DNA of 64,000 nt from Desulfoscipio gibsoniae DSM 7213 (GTDB lineage Bacteria > Bacillota > Desulfotomaculia > Desulfotomaculales > Desulfallaceae), in assembly GCF_000233715.2 (NCBI RefSeq), contig NC_021184.1, positions 3,372,001-3,436,000 of the forward strand. Reading direction: 5' to 3'. Below, piece after piece: positions 17,583 through 26,297 of the stretch. Position numbers and translations under genes: made by a program. Below the pieces are notes generated by a model. It was given only the letters and a program-made list of their open reading frames with translations, made no database searches and was not told the origin of the DNA. Each line of letters begins with the position of its first letter. Position 1 is the first letter of the stretch.

Positions 17583-17942
17583 CTACATACTCAACGGGGA
17601 TTTGACCACCTGGGCGTCCCCCCACAAGTGCTCCAGATTATAAAAACGGCGTTGTTCCTCCTGAAAAATATGCATCACCACTGAGCCATAATCCAGTAAA
17701 ACCCATTGTGCCGTCCTGAACCCTTCTCTGCGTGGCTGACCAGCGCCGTGCTGCTGCAAATGTTCCTCAACTGCATCGGCAATGGCCCGGGCATGCACCG
17801 GTGACCTGCTGCTGCATATAATAAAGTATTCAGCCACCACGGAAACTCCACCAATATTTAAAACGGTGATATCCAAGGCCCTTTTTCCTTCCGCCGCTTC
17901 AACAGCCAACTGCACAAGAACATCAGGTTCATTTATCAACAA
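17583..17942 (-). CDS. rsfS: Ribosomal silencing factor RsfS
   Basis: This 119-residue protein binds ribosomal protein L14 and blocks subunit joining in slow growth. Family marks are ALDITVLNIGGVSVVAEYFIIC, then RSPVHARAIADAVEEHL, then WVLLDYGSVVMHIFQEEQRRFYNLEHLW. The start is TTG, with GGGGGGA 5 nt upstream. yqeK lies upstream on the same strand, the usual neighbourhood (nadD-yqeK-rsfS), although nadD is absent here. Confidence 0.93.
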   Translation of the reverse strand: MLINEPDVLVQLAVEAAEGKRALDITVLNIGGVSVVAEYFIICSSRSPVHARAIADAVEEHLQQHGAGQPRREGFRTAQWVLLDYGSVVMHIFQEEQRRFYNLEHLWGDAQVVKSPLSM

Positions 17943-18118
17943 GTAATCCCCCCATAAGTTATTATATACCTAATTGATATTCGCCCACGGTCTAAAAGTT
18001 CCTCCCTGCAGTAAAAAACAATAATACAAATAGGGGATCTACACAGTTATATTTATCACACCGGCTACAACACTCCGCCGGGGATGAATCCCCCAGCTTT
18101 TGAATCATTCTAATAAGT

Positions 18119-18685
18119 TTAAGTAAGTTTAAGCCTGACCCCATTGCGGGCATGCACGGCCCTGGGATGAATTAATTCACCATTGCGCACTGATAGTGTA
18201 ATAGCAGCGTCAAAACACCATAGCACTGCCCGGTCCAGGTTTTGCTGCGCAATTTGGCGCAGCTCTGCTACGCCCGGAAAAACTCGCCCGGGCTCCATCT
18301 TGTCCGCAACGAATACGATTTTATCGAGCAATGTCATGGTTTCACCGCCCAATGTATGCAGATCAATAGCCCGTAGTACCGCTTCATCCTCCACCCCAAA
18401 CTGCTGCCTGGCCAGTAGTGCCCCTACCGGGGCGTGCAAGAGCACCGGTAGGGCCTCCTCGATATCGTCAACAGGCACAAGGTGTTGCCTGGCCAGAGCC
18501 AGCAATTCCTCGCCCGGCAAGTCTCTGCCGCAATCGTGCAGCAAACCGGCGATAGCAGCCTGTTCGCGGTCAGCACCATACAATTCGGCCAACCTGGACG
18601 CTGTAACCCTAACCCCCAGCGAATGCTGAATCCTTTTATAACCAAGCATGCCCCGTAAGCACTCTAAATAATACTTATGCCGCAT
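18119..18685 (-). CDS. yqeK: YqeK-family HD-domain diadenosine tetraphosphatase
   Basis: This 188-residue HD-superfamily hydrolase has H..(24)..GLLHDCGRDLPGEELL and a later LLHAPVGALL and LHTLGGETMTLLDKIVFVADKMEPGR, which match YqeK, the symmetrical Ap4A hydrolase of Firmicutes. GGAGGG precedes the ATG. The last seven residues (GVRLKLT) and the stop codon come from a short repeat, GGGGTCAGGCTTAAACTT, also found elsewhere in this window, so the natural C terminus may have been altered. Confidence 0.88.
   Translation of the reverse strand: MRHKYYLECLRGMLGYKRIQHSLGVRVTASRLAELYGADREQAAIAGLLHDCGRDLPGEELLALARQHLVPVDDIEEALPVLLHAPVGALLARQQFGVEDEAVLRAIDLHTLGGETMTLLDKIVFVADKMEPGRVFPGVAELRQIAQQNLDRAVLWCFDAAITLSVRNGELIHPRAVHARNGVRLKLT
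18125..18142. repeat. Dispersed 18-bp repeat, copy 1
   Basis: AAGTTTAAGCCTGACCCC on the plus strand. Its reverse complement is translated as the tail of yqeK. Other copies are at 33692-33710 and 38555-38572. Confidence 0.75.
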
Positions 18686-18932
18686 TTTTCCCTCCGTTTA
18701 AAATATATCATGTGTGCTGAGAACACTTATCCTTAATTGTCCTGTTTATGAGGCGCAACACAACGCCGGTTCCTATTTATATTAGGGATCATCCTTGTGG
18801 TTAAGCTGGTGATTTAATAGATTAAATTATTAATTCACCAATTTTAAAGCATTTAGTCACTCTACGACATTATACAGCTTCCTCACAGCCAGAAGCCACC
18901 GTCAACAAATACATGCAAACCGGTGCTGATTT
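18686..18932. other. Intergenic region with a dyad
   Basis: No gene is seen. A long AT-rich dyad at about 18810-18841 (GGTGA...TTAAT pairing with ATTAA...TCACC) lies between the small membrane protein and yqeK and could be a terminator or operator. Confidence 0.4.
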
Positions 18933-19115
18933 TTACTTGACCCAATATACATAATACCACATCAACAGCACCGGTGCCCCAAACGTGGCACCGGCAACCG
19001 CAAACGCACCCACCCCACCGCGCAAATTTTTGTCCTCACGCAGTGCATACCAACCATAACTGGCTATATGCACTGAAATTAGAGTCACCACCAGTATGAT
19101 TAAAATATTAAACAT
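18933..19115 (-). CDS. Small membrane protein with two membrane segments
   Basis: This 60-residue protein starts MFNILIILVVTLISVHIASYG. It has two hydrophobic segments (about residues 3-22 and 37-57) joined by a charged ALREDKNLRGG loop. GAGGTG lies 6 nt before the ATG at 19115. It lies after the germination operon on the same strand, 75 nt downstream of gerC, and could belong to that unit. The family is not recognised. Confidence 0.6.
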   Translation of the reverse strand: MFNILIILVVTLISVHIASYGWYALREDKNLRGGVGAFAVAGATFGAPVLLMWYYVYWVK

Positions 19116-19189
19116 TTCTAGCACCTCAACCTTATTATTAATAGTCTCTGTTTCTTAGAAAAACAAATACATATCTGGGTCCTCAAAAA

Positions 19190-20455
19190 TTATTTAAGCG
19201 GCACCATTTCGTGCACCAGGCCGGTGCGGCGCACTTTATAATCAACGTCTACAGTAATATCGGCATCTGTAAACTTTTCCTTCCAATTATAGGCAATCCA
19301 CTGCGGCCAGGTCTGAAATAATTTCTGGGCGTGAAGACCAAAGCCTAAAAAATCAGCATTCAGTTGTTTGCTCTTGGCTATTGTATTATTAATGTCTTCC
19401 CCAATAGCCCTTTGCACGGCGTCTTCCACAATATACAGCCGGTCCGGCTTTTCGTAATCCTCCCCGGATTGCAGGGAAATAATTTGTCCTTCCAGTTTAA
19501 CATCTACGGCAATCTGCGGCCGTCCTTCGGTAATACTAATATCCACCCGGGGCTTTTGCCTGGGAATTACATCAACTATTATATACCTGTCTGGGTGATT
19601 CGGATCGTGTACATCTACAATGGTACGCTTTAAAGTACCAAAAAACAATTTTTGCACCCCCACCTCATCACCATTCAACGTACCCATCATACGGCCTTCT
19701 TTAAACACCGCACCGCCCATAATCTCAATTTCACTGCCTCCCTTCCGAGGTATGCGCCCGGCCTGGTATTGCCCCTTGGGCTTGGGCGAATTGTCAGGGT
19801 AAGCAGGATCATCATTGCCCAGCGCGGCCAGCTGGGCTACAGGTTCAACCCCCGGGTTTTCCGATTTATAATAAAATTGATGAAATGAGTCAAAGGGAAT
19901 AAATTCTGTAAATCGCCAGCCTCTCTGCATAAGTTCATAAAATTTGCCCACATTGTCTTCCAGCCTGGGCATCCCTTTGGCCAAAAAATCCTCGGCCCGC
20001 CCTTCGCAAATGATCAACTGAGATGAGCGGCGGAATTGGTGAAAACGAACCAGCGGCGCCACATACTCACCGATGCCCTCCTCGGCTAGTTCCCGGGAAA
20101 AAACAATCCACTTGATATGACTGAGACTGACCCGCCTGTCCACAACGGTATTAGCCAGTTCCAGGTTGCTTAGAATTGTGGGGGTATCTATGGAAACAGT
20201 AAAAAAGCCACCCTGACCGCCACCGCCACCCCCGGGTTCGGACTGCCCGCCCCCCCCGGCAATATCTTTAGGCACCGCCACCACCGACGTAACAGTAAGC
20301 TTGTTCTCTCGGCCCTTGTCAACGCCGATGGCCAGCACCCAGGCCTTTTCATCAGGCTCGGAGTAGTCATAGCAGCCGGTCAGAGACAGTACCATTGTAC
20401 AAAGCACTAACACTAGTGCTTTGCGCAGTACCATCGCTAATTTGACGTTAAGCAC
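19190..20455 (-). CDS. gerC: Ger(x)C-family spore germination lipoprotein
   Basis: This protein of about 421 residues is the lipoprotein subunit of a nutrient germinant receptor in the inner spore membrane. The signal peptide ends in the lipobox LTGC, followed by YDYSEPDEKAWVLAIGVDKG, the usual GerAC start. A Gly/Pro-rich low-complexity stretch lies near residues 60-75. The GTG at 20455 has GGGAGG 8 nt upstream and overlaps the end of the gerB gene by 8 nt, so translation is probably coupled. Expression is expected in the forespore (sigma-G), from family knowledge. Confidence 0.9.
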   Translation of the reverse strand: MLNVKLAMVLRKALVLVLCTMVLSLTGCYDYSEPDEKAWVLAIGVDKGRENKLTVTSVVAVPKDIAGGGGQSEPGGGGGGQGGFFTVSIDTPTILSNLELANTVVDRRVSLSHIKWIVFSRELAEEGIGEYVAPLVRFHQFRRSSQLIICEGRAEDFLAKGMPRLEDNVGKFYELMQRGWRFTEFIPFDSFHQFYYKSENPGVEPVAQLAALGNDDPAYPDNSPKPKGQYQAGRIPRKGGSEIEIMGGAVFKEGRMMGTLNGDEVGVQKLFFGTLKRTIVDVHDPNHPDRYIIVDVIPRQKPRVDISITEGRPQIAVDVKLEGQIISLQSGEDYEKPDRLYIVEDAVQRAIGEDINNTIAKSKQLNADFLGFGLHAQKLFQTWPQWIAYNWKEKFTDADITVDVDYKVRRTGLVHEMVPLK

Positions 20456-21545
20456 CCCGGTCACCTCCCCGTGACTTCAGAGCCGCGATTAACAGCAAAA
20501 GCAACATTATTCCGATCAGCATACCAAAACTATACCGGCTTATATACTCATAGAACCAATATGCCGCCTGGGGGGCGTTTTGGGGTATAAACGCCGTCAC
20601 CGTAACGAACACGGCCATAGACAATACAAAGGGCCGGTAGTCATCCAGCCTGCACAGCCGGGCAAGCACCACAGCGCCGGCATATAGTGAGGCGGATAAG
20701 TAGATCATATTGCCGAAAACCCATAAGGGCAGAAAAACCACTTCCATCCGCTGGCCGAAACGACCGATATTAATAATCCTGGCCAGCTCGAAGGATGGTA
20801 GGGTAAGCTCTGTAACAGTGGGGTAAGTAAAAACCAAAATAGGTGTCAGCACATATAGAAACATAGTGAATCCCGCAATGCCCACTCCCCAAACGCCAAC
20901 CTTTTTACCCTTATCACCAGGTAAAAAAGGATAAATAATGCCCAGTAAAAGTATCTGCACATAATTACCCGAGTTTTCCAAGGCACCTCTGAGTAATTGC
21001 AGAAGGCCGGAACCCCAAAGGGGGTACAGCGTGGAAAAGCTCCACAGGGGAATAGTCAGCGCAACCAGTGTTAACCCCGTGACCACCAATATACCCGCCA
21101 GGAACTTGGCCGTGCGGGCAACCGCCTCCAATCCCAGGTAACTCACCACCACAGTACCTACTATAAAGGTTAAGGTGATCAGGCTGATTGGCGTATCTAT
21201 CAAAAAGCCGGCCACCATCCGCTCGCCGATCCCGCGCAATATAAACCCGGCACTAACCACGAACATGGCCAGATAAAACAGCGCAAAAAAAATATTTATA
21301 TATGGCCCGGCCAGTTCTTCTCCAACTTGCACCAAATCTCGTCCGGGAAACCGGTTAAGCAAAAAAACCAACAGCAGCACACCTGACAGGCCGATAAACG
21401 TAAGCACAAGTGCAATAATCCACGCAGCATTCATGCCTGCGTGATAAATGAACACTGATTGGGTTAAAAAAATTTGAGCGGAAAGAGTAATAAACAAAAG
21501 AGTAACGGCTTCAGAGACTCCCACCGCTGGTTTATGCTGGCTCAA
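20448..21545 (-). CDS. gerB: GerAB-type germination permease
   Basis: This 365-residue polytopic protein has about ten hydrophobic segments. It belongs to the endospore germination permease family within the amino acid/polyamine transporter superfamily. It starts MSQHKPAVGVSEAVTLLFITLSAQIF. The TTG at 21545 overlaps the gerA stop (TTGA) and follows GGAGG, a coupling arrangement. The longer frame to 21584 reads into gerA and has no ribosome site. It would form the receptor's ligand-binding or channel subunit with the A and C proteins. Confidence 0.9.
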   Translation of the reverse strand: MSQHKPAVGVSEAVTLLFITLSAQIFLTQSVFIYHAGMNAAWIIALVLTFIGLSGVLLLVFLLNRFPGRDLVQVGEELAGPYINIFFALFYLAMFVVSAGFILRGIGERMVAGFLIDTPISLITLTFIVGTVVVSYLGLEAVARTAKFLAGILVVTGLTLVALTIPLWSFSTLYPLWGSGLLQLLRGALENSGNYVQILLLGIIYPFLPGDKGKKVGVWGVGIAGFTMFLYVLTPILVFTYPTVTELTLPSFELARIINIGRFGQRMEVVFLPLWVFGNMIYLSASLYAGAVVLARLCRLDDYRPFVLSMAVFVTVTAFIPQNAPQAAYWFYEYISRYSFGMLIGIMLLLLLIAALKSRGGDRGA

Positions 21546-23479
21546 CTTCCTCCGGCCTCCCCTCTGGGGCCTTTCTTGCTCCACCAGGCACGACTTATTT
21601 CTGGCTGGCGTTTAACCTGAAGAGGATCAAGGTAATCAGGGCGGGATTCTTGCCGCCACTCGGGGCCGCGCAAAAAATAATCGGCACCTTTGCGGGTCAC
21701 CGGCGCCACCGGGGCCAAAAAGGGCACACCAAAGGATTTAAGAGTCGCCATAGCCCCTACATGGACATAAAAGCCCACCATTATCCCAAAAATACCGAAT
21801 GTAGCAGCTAATATTATATAAATAAAACGCAGTGTTCTTATCGTCAGAGAGAAAGAGTAGTTAGGTATAGCAAAAGAACCCAGGGCGGTCACGGCCACCA
21901 CAATAATTAAAATTGGACTGACAATATTGGCGGCCACCGCCGCCTGCCCCAGAATCAGCGCACCAACAATGCCAAGAGTGGTGCCCACAGTGCCAGGTAT
22001 CCTGATCCCGGCCTCCCGGATCAGTTCAAAGGAAAGCTCCATCACCAGCACTTCCACGATAGACGGGAAGGGTACCTTTTCCCTGGACCCCGTTATGGCC
22101 AGCAACAGATCAGTGGGAATAAACTCCTGGTGATAAGCTATTATGGCCACATAATTGGCCGGTAAAAGCAATGCCAGAAACAGGCCCGCATAGCGAATTA
22201 CCCTCATAAAAGACCCTAATGGCCACCTGACATAAGCGTCTTCGGGGGCCTGCATCAGAGAGAAAAATGTGCAGGGTACCACCATAACAAAGGGGTTGCC
22301 GTCAAGCAGTATGGCCACCTGTCCTTCCAACAGGCTGGCGGCCACCCGATCGGGGCGCTCGGTGCTCAGCACTTGCGGCACCATTTGCCATGGAGAGTCT
22401 TCAATCATTTGCTCCAGTAAACCGGTTTCGTGCATAAAATCACCGTGCACGGACTCCAGGCGTCGTTTGACCTCTTGCACCAGATCGGGATTGGCCAGAT
22501 CGTCCAGGTACATGACAGCGCACTGCATGGGAGCTGAATTGCCTACTTTAATAAATTCAGTGACCAGAGAGGGGCGGTGAATGATTTTCCGTACCAGTGA
22601 GGTATTGACCCTGATCTGCTCGGTAAATGCTTCCTGGGGGCCCCGGATGACAGCCTCCACCTGAGGGGTGGAGACATTGCGATAGTGCCATCCCTTGGTC
22701 TCCAGCAGCAGGGCCTGGTTATAACCGTCGATTAGTAAGGCACTGTTGCCGTTAAGTACGTCTTCCACCACCCGGGCGAAAGTATGGGCAATGGAAACCT
22801 GGTTATTAGGCACCAGCGCCTCCTTGACCCGGTCGAAAAGATCTTTGCAACAAGCATCATAGGGATGACTGTCATTCTGACCACCCGGCCCGCCCTGTCC
22901 AGACATGGCCGCATTATCTGAAGCCTGCCCCCCGGAATCGCGCCGGTCAAAAATACCGGACAGCAGCATTAATGGTTGCAATATAGCCATATTTTGCACC
23001 TGGGAATTGGTAATACCGTCGATAAAAACCAGTAATGCTTTAACTGGAGGACTGGTACCAATGGTTAAAGTACGGAACACAGCGTCCTTGTTCTGAGGAA
23101 CCCGGAATATTTTAGCCAGCGTTTGCCTGTTCTTTTCCAGGCCGTAAAACAGCTCTACTTTGTCATTAATAATTGTTTCTATATTCTGGTTTTCCGCCAC
23201 CTGGTCAGCAAATTTTTCCTGTACGGCATTGTTACTCCTTGCCCTTTTGCGCATGGACCGGCGACCAGCAGAGACATTACTGCGTTTTTGCGAACCAACA
23301 TCCTTTTTTGCATTACCCTTTTCTTGATCAGCCTTATTTTGACGGTCCTGGCCAGTTCCAGGCTGTTTCTCCCCACCATCTTCCCCTGCTCGATCCTCAA
23401 GACCCGTCTCAAAAAGTGATCTATAGGGTTGGGGTTTTTGATATAACAGATAACTGGATAGCTTTTTCAGCCAAAACAT
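21542..23479 (-). CDS. gerA: GerA-family spore germination protein
   Basis: This 645-residue germinant receptor A subunit has a long hydrophilic N-terminal region, with a low-complexity Glu/Lys/Asn/Gln stretch near residues 30-90. The conserved cytoplasmic part follows (VKALLVFIDGITNSQ, VARVVED-type and QVLSTERPDRVAASLLEGQVAILLDG), then four to six membrane segments in the C-terminal half. The ATG at 23479 has GGGGG upstream. First gene of a gerA-gerB-gerC operon with overlapping ends. Confidence 0.92.
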   Translation of the reverse strand: MFWLKKLSSYLLYQKPQPYRSLFETGLEDRAGEDGGEKQPGTGQDRQNKADQEKGNAKKDVGSQKRSNVSAGRRSMRKRARSNNAVQEKFADQVAENQNIETIINDKVELFYGLEKNRQTLAKIFRVPQNKDAVFRTLTIGTSPPVKALLVFIDGITNSQVQNMAILQPLMLLSGIFDRRDSGGQASDNAAMSGQGGPGGQNDSHPYDACCKDLFDRVKEALVPNNQVSIAHTFARVVEDVLNGNSALLIDGYNQALLLETKGWHYRNVSTPQVEAVIRGPQEAFTEQIRVNTSLVRKIIHRPSLVTEFIKVGNSAPMQCAVMYLDDLANPDLVQEVKRRLESVHGDFMHETGLLEQMIEDSPWQMVPQVLSTERPDRVAASLLEGQVAILLDGNPFVMVVPCTFFSLMQAPEDAYVRWPLGSFMRVIRYAGLFLALLLPANYVAIIAYHQEFIPTDLLLAITGSREKVPFPSIVEVLVMELSFELIREAGIRIPGTVGTTLGIVGALILGQAAVAANIVSPILIIVVAVTALGSFAIPNYSFSLTIRTLRFIYIILAATFGIFGIMVGFYVHVGAMATLKSFGVPFLAPVAPVTRKGADYFLRGPEWRQESRPDYLDPLQVKRQPEISRAWWSKKGPRGEAGGS

Positions 23480-23602
23480 ATGCAAACCCCCGAAAAATAA
23501 ATAAGAGCACCTAATAAGCAAAAGATATAAATCAAGTATGCCCTGGCAGTTAGTGGTTTATGTGGATAATCCTACAGAGCATTTTATTAGTCGACCGGGG
23601 GC

Positions 23603-24013
23603 ATGCTTTGCATTAACGTTTCCGACCATCAGCTGGGTGAAATCATGGATAGGCAGCTCAGATTTGCGGAAAAGGAATATAACGAGATGGTTTCCTTTTT
23701 GTCAAACCGCAATATGCACAAATGCAGCGCTTTCCGTAAAATGACAGCTGCCCTGGAGTGCGCCGATTCACAGCTCAGGCATATCATGATGCAGGGCGCT
23801 ATGCTGTCCGAGAAGGCTTATGAAGTATTTACTTATTTGAATCAAAAGGGTATGTATCAGGTACCAACCATGCGAAACAGAACCCAGAACAACTTTATAA
23901 ATACTTTCCAGCCTGTGGATACTGCCGGAACAATGGGGATGATGAGATCGGCGGGCACTTTCGAAAATCGAGGTTTAATGAGCCAACCTGGAATGAATAA
24001 TAATGTATTCTGA
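23603..24013 (+). CDS. CotF-like spore coat protein
   Basis: This 136-residue protein is helical and Met-rich. Residues 5-85 form two long helices ending in SEKAYEVFTYLNQKGMYQVPTM, resembling the CotF coat domain (a helix followed by an MxxKGxY segment). The C-terminal 45 residues are Asn/Gly/Met-rich and unstructured. The start is taken at ATG 23603; an ATG at 23645 with GGTGA upstream is an alternative. It is divergent from the gerA operon. The coat assignment is by similarity of pattern and is moderate. Confidence 0.55.
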   Translation: MLCINVSDHQLGEIMDRQLRFAEKEYNEMVSFLSNRNMHKCSAFRKMTAALECADSQLRHIMMQGAMLSEKAYEVFTYLNQKGMYQVPTMRNRTQNNFINTFQPVDTAGTMGMMRSAGTFENRGLMSQPGMNNNVF

Positions 24014-24025
24014 AATAAAATATAA

Positions 24026-24063
24026 AACCGGGGGCGGTTTTGTTTTTCAACCAGCCCCCGGTT
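24026..24063. terminator. Bidirectional terminator
   Basis: AACCGGGGGC (24026-24035) pairs with GCCCCCGGTT (24054-24063), flanked by T-rich sequence on both strands. It ends the coat-like gene and the convergent small gene. Confidence 0.8.
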
Positions 24064-24094
24064 AAATATCCCCCGTGTACATAATAATCCCCTC

Positions 24095-24220
24095 CTAACT
24101 TTTTTTACTGTCCCCGTCTTCGGACAGGGCTTTCCGCTTGATTTCCTCGGCTTCCAGTTCTATCTTCTCCAAGCCGATATCCCGCAGAATCTGGTCAATT
24201 AAGTCCTTTGTCATATTCAT
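24095..24220 (-). CDS. 41-residue acidic protein
   Basis: This 41-codon frame starts MNMTKDLIDQILRDIGLEKI and ends with a charged helix (ELEAEEIKRKALSEDGDSKKS). AAGGAGG lies 6 nt before the ATG. The amphipathic helical pattern and ideal ribosome site indicate a real gene. A tiny second frame of six codons (24082-24062, MYTGDI) follows with its own AGGAGGGG site. A TGTAAC/GTTACA dyad lies just upstream. Function is unknown; proximity to coat and germination genes suggests a sporulation link, as inference. Confidence 0.65.
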   Translation of the reverse strand: MNMTKDLIDQILRDIGLEKIELEAEEIKRKALSEDGDSKKS

Positions 24221-24237
24221 TTCAACCTCCTTTTTAC

Positions 24238-24262
24238 TGTAACTTTATAAATGTATGTTACA
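24238..24262. promoter_or_regulatory. Dyad upstream of the 41-residue gene
   Basis: TGTAAC (24238-24243) and GTTACA (24257-24262) are perfect inverted arms 13 nt apart, just upstream of the Shine-Dalgarno. It is a candidate operator; the regulator is unknown. Confidence 0.35.
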
Positions 24263-24328
24263 ACATTTACTATATGCTAATTATATATTCCCCGTGTAAA
24301 AGATCAAACAATTTATTGTAAAGTTTTA

Positions 24329-24357
24329 ATTAATTCTTACACAGGGCAGCAGCACCA
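24329..24357. repeat. 29-bp direct repeat, outer copy (island boundary)
   Basis: This 29-bp segment is identical to 27557-27585, which is the 3' end of the histidine-kinase gene. The copy here lies in non-coding DNA and marks the other edge of the 3.2-kb segment between them. Confidence 0.85.
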
Positions 24358-24358
24358 A

Positions 24359-24432
24359 TATCATACCATATACTGCTACTTCTTTCCATCGTCTTTATAC
24401 AAGCATTGACACTGGATGATACTTGGAATGTA
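24359..24432. repeat. Recurrent element E1
   Basis: It begins TATCATACCAT, then 23 variable bases, then CTTTATACAAGCATTGAC, then a GATACTTGGAATGTA segment. The same succession recurs at 26298-26367 and, more diverged, at 25929-26013. Each copy lies directly beyond the terminator hairpin of a minus-strand unit. On the minus strand each carries ATGGTATGAT, resembling an extended -10. Confidence 0.65.
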
Positions 24433-24437
24433 AAGAG

Positions 24438-24470
24438 AGCAGGCCGACTCTTTTTTGTGGTCGGTCTGCT
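24438..24470. terminator. Terminator of the map gene
   Basis: AGCAGGCCGAC (24438-24448) pairs with GTCGGTCTGCT (24460-24470), with one G-U pair, and T-runs on either side. Confidence 0.75.
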
Positions 24471-24509
24471 TTTTAGATTAGAATTTAAAAACACGATTCT
24501 TCCATATTG

Positions 24510-25385
24510 CTAATATGTCAGCACATCATAGCCCGATTCCGTTACGAGTACGGTCTTTTCCCATTGTGCGGAGGGCATTCCATCTGCAGTATAAACGGTC
24601 CAGTTGTCACTTTTATCAATTGAGATATCTGCCTTTCCCATATTGATCATCGGCTCCACCGTAAAAATAAGGCCGGGAACCAAAAGCATCCCGGTTCCCC
24701 GTCGGGACACATAACTGACCCAAAGGTCTTCGTGAAACTGCAGACCGATCCCGTGGCCGCCGATTTCCCGAACAACAGAATACCCGTTTTTTCCGGCATG
24801 GTCATTGACCGCTTGCCCTACATCCCCAAGAAAGCCCCAAGGCTTTATCTGCTCGATCCCAAGCTCCATACATTCTTTCGCAACCTCAACCAGCCTTTGT
24901 TTTTTGCGGGAAACGTCGCCAATGCAGAACATGCGGGAAGAATCAGAAAAATATCCGTTGAAAACGGTGGACACATCGACATTCACGATATCTCCGTTTT
25001 TCAGAACGACACGGTCGGAGGGGATACCGTGACAGACTACATCGTTGATGGAAATGCAGACGCTTTTGGGGTATCCGTTGTAATGAAGCGTTGCCGGGAT
25101 GCCGCCAAGTTCTCTGGTTTTTTCATAAATCAGCCGGTCAAGCTCTCCGGTGCTGATCCCCTCGACAACATATTCCCCGATATAATCCAGCAAGGCTATG
25201 TTCAGCTTGCTGCTTTCCCGGATGCCTTCAATTTGCTGTCGGGTTTTAAGTAATTTGAGGTGGGGTACTTCGTATCCTTTTGAACGGTAGATAGCCATTT
25301 GATCCTCAATAAGGGCATGGCAATTTTTGTATTTGCGTCCGCTGCCGCACCAGCAGGAATCGTTTCTTCCAAGCTTGTCAGACAT
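24510..25385 (-). CDS. map: Type I methionine aminopeptidase with N-terminal SEC-C zinc motif
   Basis: This 291-residue enzyme removes the initiator methionine from nascent proteins. Residues 1-25 (RNDSCWCGSGRKYKNCH) form a SEC-C zinc-binding motif, an extension seen in some clostridial paralogues. The catalytic domain has metal ligands in VNVDVSTVFNGYFSDSS, EIGGHGIG, FTVEPMI and the C-terminal QWEKTVLVT. It lies in the 3.2-kb island, downstream of an AraC-type regulator. It is probably an accessory copy rather than the ribosomal-operon enzyme, as inference. Confidence 0.92.
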   Translation of the reverse strand: MSDKLGRNDSCWCGSGRKYKNCHALIEDQMAIYRSKGYEVPHLKLLKTRQQIEGIRESSKLNIALLDYIGEYVVEGISTGELDRLIYEKTRELGGIPATLHYNGYPKSVCISINDVVCHGIPSDRVVLKNGDIVNVDVSTVFNGYFSDSSRMFCIGDVSRKKQRLVEVAKECMELGIEQIKPWGFLGDVGQAVNDHAGKNGYSVVREIGGHGIGLQFHEDLWVSYVSRRGTGMLLVPGLIFTVEPMINMGKADISIDKSDNWTVYTADGMPSAQWEKTVLVTESGYDVLTY

Positions 25386-25427
25386 ATTTTACTCCTTACA
25401 TTCACAAACTCGGAGGAAGCAAATTCT

Positions 25428-25772
25428 TTATGGACTGCATTGGCCGAGAGAAGCCCGTAAAGTTCTTCGGTATTGGCGCGGGGAGCATTGAAATGCCGCG
25501 GCAAACGCCCTTGCCAGCGATTCTGACGACGAGTACCCGCAGCGGTAAGCGATGTCGGTGATGCTGTCGTCGGTGCCGCACAGATCACGGACAGCGGCTT
25601 TTAACCTGCATTGGGCAAGGAACTGCTTATATGTCATGCCCATGTGCTCCCGGAACTTTGCGGAGCAGTAAAACGGAGAGTAACCGACGTACGACGACAT
25701 GCCTTTCAGAGTCGGATTCGCGGTTACGTTATTCTCTACCCATTTCGCCATTGTTTCTATTGTTTGGACGGA
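25428..25772 (-). CDS. AraC-family regulator, DNA-binding domain only
   Basis: This 114-residue protein consists of an AraC/XylS double helix-turn-helix: the first is MSSYVGYSPFYCSAKFREH and the second is ITDIAYRCGYSSSESLARAF, followed by CSPRQYRR. Relatives with this N terminus usually carry an effector-binding domain after the HTH; here the frame stops soon after it, so the gene may be truncated. The ATG at 25772 has AAGGAG 8 nt upstream. It lies 42 nt before map on the same strand. Confidence 0.8.
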   Translation of the reverse strand, partial: SVQTIETMAKWVENNVTANPTLKGMSSYVGYSPFYCSAKFREHMGMTYKQFLAQCRLKAAVRDLCGTDDSITDIAYRCGYSSSESLARAFAAAFQCSPRQYRRTLRASLGQCSP

Positions 25773-25928
25773 CATTTGCTTCACTCCTTTCCCCAGTATA
25801 TCAGACTATGCAAATTATTACCTGACATGAGTTGCAAACATTAAGATACTCTTTGCACTACTTTCTTCCCGGAGCTATTAATATTTTTTCTGTTCAATAA
25901 TAACACACAATGCGATTATTGTTTATAT

Positions 25929-26013
25929 GATCATACCATTCAATGCGGTTCGTTGTCCAGGAACCGTAGTGTTACGCCCTTATGCGAGTATTGACTGGGG
26001 TTATTGGGCATGT
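25929..26013. repeat. Recurrent element E2
   Basis: It starts GATCATACCAT, then after a longer spacer CTTATGCGAGTATTGACTGG and a TATTGGGCATGTGA segment. It is a diverged copy of the element at 24359 and 26298, again directly beyond a terminator hairpin. Confidence 0.55.
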
Positions 26014-26022
26014 GATGAAGTG

Positions 26023-26057
26023 AACAGGCCAACTATCCACAAAGGAGTTGGCCTGTT
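26023..26057. terminator. Strong hairpin beyond element E2
   Basis: AACAGGCCAACT (26023-26034) pairs perfectly with AGTTGGCCTGTT (26046-26057). It probably ended the decayed gene that follows. Confidence 0.7.
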
Positions 26058-26256
26058 GATTAACTGTTTTATAGATTTCTCATTAAGCTCATAATCTCTT
26101 AGTCTCAGGTTTATATCAGCTCCACCGTAACATCTTCGCGTCTTTTTTCATGAAACACTATGTGCCAATATTTAGTTTCAGATATTTTTCATAAGTGGTT
26201 GCCATCATGACCTCGCGTTCTATGTATTCCCTGACTAATCGGGATTTATCGCAATA
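26058..26256 (-). pseudogene. Remnant of a small protein-coding gene
   Basis: On the minus strand, coding-like fragments appear in changing frames: KSRLVREYIEREVMMATTYE (preceded by Asp) up to a stop near 26158, then VFHEKRREDVTVEL, then INLRLRDYELNEKSIKQLI in another frame. The first fragment recalls the helical part of a ribbon-helix-helix-type regulator, but this is a guess. It has no intact start or frame. It occupies the same position relative to a terminator and element E2 as intact genes do relative to the other copies. Confidence 0.4.
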
Positions 26257-26297
26257 TAGGATTATATAATAATGAGTAGTTGATTTTTACTTTTGAT

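Noticed and set aside
24406-24436. TTGAC in the recurrent elements as a plus-strand -35 box
   Set aside because: No conserved -10 follows at 16-18 nt in the three copies, and no plus-strand gene lies downstream.
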